Shown: positions 8,064 to 14,820 of the stretch, one piece after another | Numbering within the stretch: position 1 is the stretch's first letter | Layout: every line of letters starts with the position of its first letter | Assembly (NCBI RefSeq): GCF_030553075.1 | Contig: NZ_CP130701.1 | Span: 3,472,001-3,536,000 of the forward strand | Length of the DNA: 64,000 nucleotides | Direction of reading: 5' to 3' | DNA from: Halomonas sp. I5-271120 | GTDB lineage: Bacteria; Pseudomonadota; Gammaproteobacteria; Pseudomonadales; Halomonadaceae | Notes under the pieces: model-generated | Databases searched by the model: none | Seen by the model: the letters and a program-made list of their open reading frames with translations, nothing else | Told to the model about the DNA's origin: nothing | Program-made: the position numbers and the translations under genes

Positions 8064-8145
8064 GAGTGCCTCGCTCCGGGATCACGAGATTGGCCTGGGT
8101 TGATAGATCGCTGCACGGCTTATGTTGGATACATGCTTTAACCAT
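8056..8145 (-). CDS. Mini-ORF 1 of the moaB-moeA repeat, 29 residues
   Basis: The first copy after moaB, 29 codons: [17 protein letters not shown]..., ending [10 protein letters not shown]. Its ATG at 8145 lies within the moaB stop region, an 8-nt overlap (ATGGTTAA), and its stop overlaps mini-ORF 2 in the same way. It has Thr16 where the other copies have Pro. With its two neighbours it makes an unbroken stop/start chain from moaB to moeA. Confidence 0.45.
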   Translation of the reverse strand: MVKACIQHKPCSDLSTQANLVIPERGTHG

Positions 8146-8668
8146 GAGTGCCTCGCTCTGGGATCACGAGATTGGCGTAATTGCACGGCTTATGGCTGCC
8201 ATCCAACTGCTCCTTGAGAATGCCGTCCCAGGCGGTACGGCAGGCGCCAGTGGAACCGGGCAGGCAGAACACCACGGTGGCATTGGCGAGCCCGCCGAGA
8301 CAGCGGCTCTGGATGGTCGAGCTGCCAATTTCCTGCCAGGACAGGTGGCGGAAGAGCTCACCGAACCCTTCGATGCGTTTATCCAGCAGCACGTCGACCG
8401 CTTCTGGAGTTGAGTCGCGGCCGGTGAAGCCCGTGCCTCCGGTGGTCAACACCACCTGTACGTCGGGCGCGGCAATCCAGGCGGCGACCTGGGCGCGGAT
8501 CACGTAGACGTCGTCTGGTAGAATGCGCTTTTCGACCAGCTCATGGCCGGCCGCTGTCAGGCGCTCGACCAGTGCCTGGCCGCTGCGGTCAGTGTCTTCG
8601 CTACGGGTATCGGAAACGGTGAGTACCGCGATGCGCAGGGGTTCGAAGCCGGGGCGACGCTCGCTCAT
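8138..8668 (-). CDS. moaB: Molybdenum cofactor biosynthesis protein MoaB/MogA type
   Basis: A 176-residue molybdopterin adenylyltransferase-like protein. Seen are [50 protein letters not shown] and [17 protein letters not shown], all typical of MoaB. It ends [18 protein letters not shown]; this tail is longer than that of E. coli MoaB and is the sequence that is repeated in the array downstream. ATGA overlap with the DUF1244 gene upstream indicates one transcript. In E. coli MogA, not MoaB, does the adenylylation, but many bacteria use MoaB, so that activity is likely here. Confidence 0.9.
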   Translation of the reverse strand: MSERRPGFEPLRIAVLTVSDTRSEDTDRSGQALVERLTAAGHELVEKRILPDDVYVIRAQVAAWIAAPDVQVVLTTGGTGFTGRDSTPEAVDVLLDKRIEGFGELFRHLSWQEIGSSTIQSRCLGGLANATVVFCLPGSTGACRTAWDGILKEQLDGSHKPCNYANLVIPERGTHG

Positions 8669-8982
8669 GCCTTATCCTTCTTGTCCTGATTGCGGGCTTC
8701 CAGAGCGGCCAGCTGCTCGGGGCTTGCCGGCGCCTGATGGTGCGCTTTCCATTCGCGGTAGGGCATGCCGTAGACATACTCACGGGCTGCTTCGTAGTCG
8801 AGTTCGGCGCCGTGTTCGTTGGCGGCGGTCACTAGCCATTTGGACAGGCAGTTGCGGCAGAAATCGGCAAGAATCATCAGGTCGATGTTCTGCACGTCCT
8901 TGTTGTCATCTAGGTGCTTGAGCAGGCGGCGAAAGGCGGCCGCTTCGAGTTCGGTGCGGGTCGCGTCGTCGAGATGTTGCAT
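8665..8982 (-). CDS. DUF1244 family protein
   Basis: A 105-residue cytosolic protein with the DUF1244 signature region DLMILADFCRNCLSKWLVTAA and YVYGMPYREWKAHHQ. The function of the family is not known to me. An in-frame ATG two codons upstream (8988) is only 2 bp from AGGAG; ATG 8982 sits at the better distance of 8 bp. The stop overlaps the moaB start by 4 nt (ATGA), so it is probably the first gene of a DUF1244-moaB-moeA transcript. Confidence 0.8.
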   Translation of the reverse strand: MQHLDDATRTELEAAAFRRLLKHLDDNKDVQNIDLMILADFCRNCLSKWLVTAANEHGAELDYEAAREYVYGMPYREWKAHHQAPASPEQLAALEARNQDKKDKA

Positions 8983-9040
8983 GGTCATGACTCCTGCTGG
9001 GGGCGCCGCTGGGCGCTAGATCGGTGATATCTCAAGCATA

Positions 9041-9069
9041 ACAAAAGACACCGCCGGTGGGCGGTGTCT
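9041..9069 (-). terminator. Terminator at the end of the formate dehydrogenase operon
   Basis: A 10-bp stem (AGACACCGCC/GGCGGTGTCT) with loop GGTG. On the minus strand it is followed by TTTGTTATG. It lies about 30 bp after the fdh gamma-subunit stop and separates that operon from DUF1244-moaB-moeA. Confidence 0.8.
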
Positions 9070-9101
9070 GTTGGTGGCGGTAAGGGTCGCTGCCGGGGTT
9101 T

Positions 9102-10154
9102 CTAGCTGGGGGTGCCGGGCGGCTGAGTGGCTTGACCGTTCTGGTTAGCTTCTGTCGAAGGGTCAGGGGTGACGGCTTGATCCTTGACCTCTTCGTACCA
9201 CAGGTTGTGGTGCTCCTTGGCCCAGGTTTCGTCGACGTAGCCGGTGGTCATGCCTTCCAGAGCGCCTTCGGTACCGATGGTGCCGATATAGATATGCCCA
9301 AGGGAAACTGCCGTCAGCGCCAGGGCGCCCAGGGAGTGGATGACGTTGGCCCACTGCATGGTGTCCCGGCCTTGCCCATAGTTCGGGAAGTCCATTACCA
9401 GGCCACTGGCGATCACCAGAACGCCCGCTGTGGCCAGCAACCAGAACCAGGCTTTCTCACCGCCGTTAGCGAATTGGGCGTCGACGTGCTCCTTGCCGAT
9501 CATGCCACCGCCCTTCTTGAACCACTCCCAGTCAGTCTTGTTGGGAATGTTCATTTTCAGGAACTTGGCCAGGATGACGATCAGCAGGAAGCCGAATATC
9601 GGTCCCAGGTAGTTATGCAGCAGCTTGGTACCCGACATCATGGCGGCCCAGATGGCGTCGCCAAACAGAGGGTTGAACACGAATTTGCCATACAGCAGGT
9701 TGAGCCCGGTCAGCGCCAGGACGACGAACAGCGTCGCGACTGTCCAGTGCAAGGCGCGCGACAGTGTTGACCAGCGCAGCAGCTTGCGCCCGCTGCGCGG
9801 TTCCTGGAGGTCCTTGCGACCGACGATCAGGTAGAACACCAGGATCAGAGCGGCCATTCCGCCGACGGCGATCAGGCCGAAGGGCGAGACCCAACGGTTG
9901 CGAATCTGCCGCCAGGTCTCGCCGCTCGGGTTGACCAGGCTGTAGGTGGAATCGTGGCGCGTGTCGATGAAGTTTTCGCCGCTCTTCACCTGTCGCCAGA
10001 TCTCGGCATCGACCGGTGGCACGGCGGTGGCCAGTTCGCCCTCGGTATCGGCGCCCTGAGCCAACGCCTGGCCGGCAAGCAACAGGCTTGTCACCAGCAG
10101 CAGGAGCAGGGTCAGCCGCCGGCCAAGGGCCAGGCATGCGTTGTGGGTGTGCAT
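9102..10154 (-). CDS. Formate dehydrogenase cytochrome b556 (gamma) subunit
   Basis: A 350-residue membrane subunit that carries electrons from the periplasmic formate dehydrogenase to quinone through two b hemes. An N-terminal signal peptide (LLLLLVTSLLLAGQALAQ) precedes a periplasmic part of about 70 residues, then at least four membrane helices: GLIAVGGMAALILVFYLIVG, ATLFVVLALTGLNLLYG, LLHNYLGPIFGFLLIVILA, and WLLATAGVLVIASGLVMDF followed by VIHSLGALALTAVSLGHIYI. Histidines in RALHWTVA, LLHNYLG, VIHSLG and LGHIY are candidate heme ligands. The Gln/Pro-rich tail is dispensable-looking. It is the last gene of the operon, 9 bp after the beta subunit. Confidence 0.92.
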   Translation of the reverse strand: MHTHNACLALGRRLTLLLLLVTSLLLAGQALAQGADTEGELATAVPPVDAEIWRQVKSGENFIDTRHDSTYSLVNPSGETWRQIRNRWVSPFGLIAVGGMAALILVFYLIVGRKDLQEPRSGRKLLRWSTLSRALHWTVATLFVVLALTGLNLLYGKFVFNPLFGDAIWAAMMSGTKLLHNYLGPIFGFLLIVILAKFLKMNIPNKTDWEWFKKGGGMIGKEHVDAQFANGGEKAWFWLLATAGVLVIASGLVMDFPNYGQGRDTMQWANVIHSLGALALTAVSLGHIYIGTIGTEGALEGMTTGYVDETWAKEHHNLWYEEVKDQAVTPDPSTEANQNGQATQPPGTPS

Positions 10155-10163
10155 AGGGCCTCC

Positions 10164-10790
10164 TTACTCCTGACGGGTCGCGTCAACGGCGAGGTTATCC
10201 ATCGAGGTTTGCGGGCCGACTCGCTGGGTTGATGACCATGCGCCATCTTCGTGTCCGCGCTGAACCACCCGCTGACGGAAGATGTCCGCTACTGTCTGAG
10301 CATCACCGGCGATCAGTGCCTTGGTGGAGCACATCTCGGCGCACAGTGGCAGTTTGCCTTCATCAATGCGGTTGGCACCGTACTTCTCGTACTCCTCTTC
10401 CTTGGAGTCAGCTGGTCCACCGGCGCAGAAGGTGCACTTGTCCATCTTGCCGCGCTCGCCGAAGGCTTCGGTGCCCGGGAACTGCGGGGCGCCGAAGGGG
10501 CAGGCGTAGAGGCAGTAGCCGCAGCCAATGCACAGGTCCTTGTCATGCAGCACGATGCCATCGTCGCGTTTGAAGAGGGTCTCGGTCGGGCACACCGCGA
10601 TGCAGGGAGCGTCGTCGCAGTGCATGCAGGCCACCGAGATCGAGACTTCGGTGGGCTCGCCGTCGTTCAGCGTCACCACGCGCCGGCGCTGGATACCCCA
10701 TTCCACTTCGTTGGCGTTCTTGCAGGCGGTCACGCAGCCGTTGCATTCGATGCAGCGTTCTGCGTCACACATGAATTTCATCGTCGCCAT
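10164..10790 (-). CDS. Formate dehydrogenase iron-sulfur (beta) subunit
   Basis: A 208-residue four-cluster ferredoxin of the FDH3-beta type that passes electrons from the molybdenum subunit to cytochrome b. Clusters are seen at CIECNGCVTACKNANEVEW, CMHCDDAPCIAVCP, CIGCGYCLYACPFG and CTFC...CAEMC. No membrane anchor follows the last cluster, unlike E. coli FdnH/FdoH, as is common for the FDH3 class. ATG 10790 with AGGAG upstream is chosen; the frame stays open to 10820 without a ribosome site. Confidence 0.92.
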   Translation of the reverse strand: MATMKFMCDAERCIECNGCVTACKNANEVEWGIQRRRVVTLNDGEPTEVSISVACMHCDDAPCIAVCPTETLFKRDDGIVLHDKDLCIGCGYCLYACPFGAPQFPGTEAFGERGKMDKCTFCAGGPADSKEEEYEKYGANRIDEGKLPLCAEMCSTKALIAGDAQTVADIFRQRVVQRGHEDGAWSSTQRVGPQTSMDNLAVDATRQE

Positions 10791-10852
10791 GGTTATCTCC
10801 TCACCCCCGGGTCCGGTCATGCCCGGGGGGATGTCTTATAGGTATTCGGGAC

Positions 10853-13711
10853 TCAGCTGGCCCGCTCAATGCGGCACAGGGTGCACTTGGTTTCCTGCAT
10901 CTGCGTCACGCTGTCGTAGCCATAGGTGGTCGCGGTATTGGCGGCCTCGCCCAGTACATAGGGCGCCGAGCCCTCGGGATAGCGGTCATGCAGGTTCTCG
11001 CCCTGGAACATGCCGCCGAAGTGGAAGGGCATGAACACCACTTCTCGAGCGACGCGCGGGGTGATCATGGCCTTGACCTTGACGCGTCCGCCTTCGGCAC
11101 CCTCGACCCAGACCATCTCGCCGTCCTTGATCGCGAGATCATTGGCCAAGGCCGGATTGATCTCGACGAACATCTCCTGCTGCAGCTCGGCCAGCCAGGA
11201 CATCGAGCGAGTCTCCTCGCCACCGCCTTCGTACTCCACCAGGCGACCCGAGGTCAGAATGATCGGATAGCGGCCGGTGACATCTTTCTGCTGAATACTC
11301 TTGTAGAGCGTCGGCAGTCGGTAGTGAGAGGCGACGTCGTCCCAGGTCGGGTAGTCGGTAACCAGATCGCGCCGGCTGGTATAGAGCGGCTCGCGATGCT
11401 TGGGAATGGGATCCGGGAAGGTCCAGACGTTGCAGCGTGCCTTGGCATTGCCGAAGGGCGCGCATTCATGGGCAATAGCCACGCGCTGGATGCCACCAGA
11501 CAGGTCGGTTTTCCAGTTCCGGCCCTCGGCAGCTTGCTTTTCGGCAGGCGTCAGATCATCCCACCAGCCCAGGTCCTTGAGCATGTCGGCGGTAAATTCC
11601 GGGTAGCCATCATCGAGCTCTGAGCTTTGGCTGAAGGAGTTGTCTGCCAGCAGCGAGACCCCGTCGCGCTCTATGCCGAAACGGGCGCGGAACGTCAAGC
11701 CGCCCTTCGAGACCGGTTTTGAGGTGTCATAGAGGATCGGCGTGCCGGGATGGCGCATCTCGGCGGTGCCCCAGCAAGGCCACGGCATGCCGTAGTAATC
11801 GCCATCGGCAGGGCCACCCTCGGCCTTCAGGTCGTTGAAGCTGAAAGTGTGCCAGTTCTGCTGATGCTGCTTGATGCGCTCCGGGCTCTGGCCGGTATAA
11901 CCGACTGTCCACATGCCGCGGTTGAACTCGCGGGTGATGTCTTCGATCAGCGGTTCCGTGCCGTTGACTTCGATGTTCTTGAACAGCTCGTCGGCAAAGC
12001 CCAGCTTGCGAGCCATCAGGTACATGATCTCGTGGTCAGGCTTGGATTCGAAGCTCGGCTCGATGACCCGGTCGCGCCATTGGATGGAGCGATTGGTGGC
12101 GGTCACGCTACCGTAGGTCTCGAACTGTGTGCTGGCCGGCAGCAGGTAGACACCGTCGGTGCGCCCGTTCATGACCGCGGCCACGGTCGGGTAGGGGTCG
12201 ACGATGACCATCATCTCGAGCTGCTGCATAGCCTTCTGCATTTCCGGTCCGCGAGTCTGCGAGTTGACCGCGTGGCCCCAGTAGAACATCGCTTTGAGCT
12301 TGGAGCGCTGGGAGATCTGGTCTTCTTTCTCGAGTACGCCGTCGATCCAACGAGAGACGGTGATGCCGCTTGAGTACATCGGCTTGCCGTCGGTGTAGTC
12401 GGATTGATCGAAGCGGCTCTTGAGCCACTCGTAGTCCAGGCCCCACACATCGGCCCAATGCTTCCAGGCACCTTCCGCGAGGCCGTAGTAGCCCGGCAGC
12501 GAGTGTGACATCAGACCGAGGTCCGTGGCGCCCTGAACGTTGTCGTGGCCACGGAAGATGTTGGCCCCGCCGCCAGACTTGCCAATGTTGCCAAGCGCCA
12601 GTTCGAGGATGCAGTAGGCACGCGTATTGTTGTTGCCGGTGGTGTGCTGGGTGCCACCCATGCACCAGACCACGCAGCCGGGGCGGTTATCGGCGATGGT
12701 TTTGGCGGTGTCATACATGGCCGCCTCGGGGACACCGGTGATGTTTTCGACGACTTCAGGTGAATAGGCCGCGACTTCGGCGCGTACCTCGTCCATGGCA
12801 TAGACGCGCTGATTGATGTATTCGCTATCTTCCCAGCCGTTCTCGAAGATGTGCCACAGAAGGCCCCAGATGAAGGCGACGTCAGAACCCGGGCGCAGAC
12901 GCACATACTTGTTTGCCTTGGCGGCGGTGCGAGTGAAGCGCGGATCAACGACGATGATTTGCGCCTTGCTGCGCTCCTTGGCCAGCAGGATGTGCTGCAT
13001 GGCGACCGGGTGGGCTTCGCTGGGGTTGGAGCCGATGAACAGGATCGACTTGCTGTTCTGGAGGTCATTGAGCGAGTTGGTCATCGCTCCATAGCCCCAG
13101 GTGTTGGCGACCCCGGCAACGGTGGTCGAGTGACAGATGCGCGCCTGGTGGTCGGTGTTGTTGGTACCGGCCAGGGCGGCGAACTTGCGCATCAAGTAGG
13201 CTTGTTCGTTGTTGAATTTGGCCGAACCCAGCCAATAGATGCTGTCTGGGCTGTAGGTCTCGCTGAGCTCGAGGACCTTGTTGCCGATTTCTTCGATGGC
13301 GTCGTCCCAGGAAAGCCGCTGCCATTCGCCGTCGACCAGTTTCATCGGATACTTGAGGCGACGGGTGGAGTGACCATGCTCGCGCAGCGAGGCACCCTTG
13401 GCGCAGTGGGCGCCGCGGTTGATGGGGTGGTCGAAGGCCGGTTCCTGGTGCGTCCAGATGCCTTCCTGAACCTCGGCATAGACGCCACAGCCGACAGAGC
13501 AGTGCGAGCAGATGGTGCGTTTGGTTTCCACCGGCGAATCAAGGACTGGCGTCTTGTCGGCGGCATCCGCCGAGCGGACCATCGAATGGCCCATGAAGCC
13601 AGCGCTGGCGATGCCACCCGTGGCGAGGGCGCTGCGCTGCATGAACTGCCGGCGTGAAATGCCCAGGCCATGACTGGCCTTGGCGGTGTTGGAAGTACGC
13701 GTCAATCGCAT
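10853..13711 (-). CDS. Formate dehydrogenase catalytic (alpha) subunit, Cys type
   Basis: A 952-residue molybdopterin oxidoreductase that oxidises formate to CO2 in the periplasm. A Tat signal lies at residues 19-45 (SRRQFMQRSALATGGIASAG). The [4Fe-4S] motif CSHCSVGCG begins at Cys68. The active-site region ARICHSTTVAGVANTWGYGA, near residue 193, has cysteine where some enzymes have selenocysteine. The C-terminal molybdopterin-dinucleotide domain includes ILTSGRLVEYEGGGE. ATG 13711 has AGAGGA 8 bp upstream. A GTG at 13756 would add MRLTRTALSAKRIDT in front, a near copy of the real N-terminus, and overlap the previous gene; I reject it. Export needs the TorD-like chaperone and FdhD nearby. Confidence 0.95.
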   Translation of the reverse strand: MRLTRTSNTAKASHGLGISRRQFMQRSALATGGIASAGFMGHSMVRSADAADKTPVLDSPVETKRTICSHCSVGCGVYAEVQEGIWTHQEPAFDHPINRGAHCAKGASLREHGHSTRRLKYPMKLVDGEWQRLSWDDAIEEIGNKVLELSETYSPDSIYWLGSAKFNNEQAYLMRKFAALAGTNNTDHQARICHSTTVAGVANTWGYGAMTNSLNDLQNSKSILFIGSNPSEAHPVAMQHILLAKERSKAQIIVVDPRFTRTAAKANKYVRLRPGSDVAFIWGLLWHIFENGWEDSEYINQRVYAMDEVRAEVAAYSPEVVENITGVPEAAMYDTAKTIADNRPGCVVWCMGGTQHTTGNNNTRAYCILELALGNIGKSGGGANIFRGHDNVQGATDLGLMSHSLPGYYGLAEGAWKHWADVWGLDYEWLKSRFDQSDYTDGKPMYSSGITVSRWIDGVLEKEDQISQRSKLKAMFYWGHAVNSQTRGPEMQKAMQQLEMMVIVDPYPTVAAVMNGRTDGVYLLPASTQFETYGSVTATNRSIQWRDRVIEPSFESKPDHEIMYLMARKLGFADELFKNIEVNGTEPLIEDITREFNRGMWTVGYTGQSPERIKQHQQNWHTFSFNDLKAEGGPADGDYYGMPWPCWGTAEMRHPGTPILYDTSKPVSKGGLTFRARFGIERDGVSLLADNSFSQSSELDDGYPEFTADMLKDLGWWDDLTPAEKQAAEGRNWKTDLSGGIQRVAIAHECAPFGNAKARCNVWTFPDPIPKHREPLYTSRRDLVTDYPTWDDVASHYRLPTLYKSIQQKDVTGRYPIILTSGRLVEYEGGGEETRSMSWLAELQQEMFVEINPALANDLAIKDGEMVWVEGAEGGRVKVKAMITPRVAREVVFMPFHFGGMFQGENLHDRYPEGSAPYVLGEAANTATTYGYDSVTQMQETKCTLCRIERAS

Positions 13712-13746
13712 GGTGTCGATCCTCTTGGCCGAAAGGGCGGTCCGGG

Positions 13747-13947
13747 TTAGTCGCACAAGGTGGCGTAATAACGGCGGATGTGGTCGGTCTCTCGATAGCC
13801 GCGAGGCGCGTCAGGAGCAGTCGACGGTGTGGCCTTTGCCTGAACCAGGGGGGCTTGGCCGATCGCAAGGATGGTGCCCGCTGCTACGGTGCCCGTGCCG
13901 ATCGTTCTCAGGAAGAGGCGACGCTGTGGGTTGTGATGTTGTGCCAT
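13747..13947 (-). CDS. Small Tat-signal protein of formate dehydrogenase operons
   Basis: A 66-residue protein with a twin-arginine signal (QRRLFLRTIGTGTVAAGTIL) and a short mature part ending YRETDHIRRYYATLCD. It matches the 'formate dehydrogenase region TAT target' family, found only beside FDH3 operons. The ending with HIRRYY and a final Cys-Asp is characteristic. The role is unknown; it may be a small structural or assembly subunit. It lies 35 bp upstream of the catalytic gene on the same strand. Confidence 0.85.
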   Translation of the reverse strand: MAQHHNPQRRLFLRTIGTGTVAAGTILAIGQAPLVQAKATPSTAPDAPRGYRETDHIRRYYATLCD

Positions 13948-14008
13948 GGTTCACTCCTCTGCGATCCGGATCGGTTTGCCCGGTATCGTTATAGTCAGTT
14001 TCGCTAGC

Positions 14009-14737
14009 TCAATTATCGGTCATGTCAGGTGTAGGTTGAGCGGAATTTGCATCGGGCGTGACGATGCGAACGGGCTGGCGAGCCGCCTCATCTGCCTGAT
14101 GACGATGCTCCTCGCTCATGAAGTCACTGCCTAGCGCTCCCAGGTGCGCGTAGAACGGGGTATCGACCGCCGCCAGATCATCGAAGCAACGCGTCGCCCA
14201 AGGAGCGAGGTGTGCCATGAAGAAAGGGGCGGCTTCGTCTTGTTGGCCGTCGTCCAGCAGCATGGCCATGGTCTCGCAAACGGCGGCGAGATGGTCCTCG
14301 GGGTCATGGCACTCTTCCGCTCGGCTGATGCCGAGACGACGAAGGTCTCGGCGCAGTGACAGCAGCGCCTCATCCATCAGGTTGCCTTGCCGGTACCAGG
14401 AGGCGTAGGGGGTGATTTCTCCCTGTACCACGCCTACCAGATGGCGAAAGTGCGCCGTCGAGAGCGTCTTGGCGAGCGCTTCCTGAGACATTCCTTGTGC
14501 GCTTGCGGACTGGATCAACGCGGTCCAGCGCTTCGCCAGCGTACTGCCATCGGCGTCGGCGTCGAGCTCTGAAAGCCACGTCAGAAGCGCCGCCGAAGGT
14601 GGTTCACGCACCAGCCTCGCCAATAGCCGATAGATGTCGGCGCGCAGGGCGTCGGTGTCTTCTTGAGAGCCTTCATGAGAGCCTTCATGCGAGCCGTCCT
14701 GCGCATCAGGCTGGGTCGTCGCTGAGGTATCGGTCAT
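14009..14737 (-). CDS. TorD/DmsD-family molybdoenzyme chaperone
   Basis: A 242-residue all-helical chaperone expected to hold the Tat signal of the formate dehydrogenase catalytic subunit until cofactor is inserted. The family motif region is GEITPYASWYRQGNLMDE, and ECHDPEDHLAAVCETMAMLL matches the second conserved helix. The N-terminal linker carries three 4-residue repeats (GSHE GSHE GSQE). The C-terminus is unstructured-looking. It sits between the polyferredoxin and the Tat-signal gene in one operon. Confidence 0.85.
   Translation of the reverse strand: MTDTSATTQPDAQDGSHEGSHEGSQEDTDALRADIYRLLARLVREPPSAALLTWLSELDADADGSTLAKRWTALIQSASAQGMSQEALAKTLSTAHFRHLVGVVQGEITPYASWYRQGNLMDEALLSLRRDLRRLGISRAEECHDPEDHLAAVCETMAMLLDDGQQDEAAPFFMAHLAPWATRCFDDLAAVDTPFYAHLGALGSDFMSEEHRHQADEAARQPVRIVTPDANSAQPTPDMTDN
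14659..14694. repeat. 12-bp tandem repeat, three copies, inside the TorD-like gene
   Basis: TTCTTGAGAGCC, TTCATGAGAGCC and TTCATGCGAGCC lie end to end and encode GSHE-type units in the N-terminal linker of the chaperone. The repeat keeps frame. Confidence 0.9.
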
Positions 14738-14820
14738 GGCGGTTACCTTGTCATCAACATCGTCGTCCAGAGCGTTACTGAGACTGTCATCTTCACAGAT
14801 GGTGTCCCGTCGCGCTTCAA

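Larger units (their letters stand above)
7896..8195. repeat. 82-bp tandem repeat, three copies plus a partial
   Basis: Units at 7896-7977, 7978-8059 and 8060-8141 are nearly identical (a few substitutions each). A fourth, at 8142-8195, is shortened by an internal gap and coincides with the 3' end of moaB. Each unit holds, on the minus strand, a copy of the moaB tail codons, a GGAGCGAGG element and an ATG. Because 82 is not a multiple of 3, each copy moves the frame by one. The array therefore makes separate overlapping frames instead of one long protein. Confidence 0.95.

Noticed and set aside
7896..8195. The 82-bp array as a CRISPR
   Set aside because: The units are contiguous with no unique spacers and carry coding overlaps; no cas genes are near.
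12900..13300. Possible selenocysteine formate dehydrogenase
   Set aside because: The active-site codon in ARICHST encodes cysteine and no in-frame TGA is present, so no SECIS element is expected.
13712..13756. An upstream GTG start for the formate dehydrogenase alpha subunit, giving MRLTRT twice
   Set aside because: It overlaps the Tat-signal gene and lacks a ribosome site; ATG 13711 has one. The likeness of the two hexapeptides is probably chance or a small duplication.
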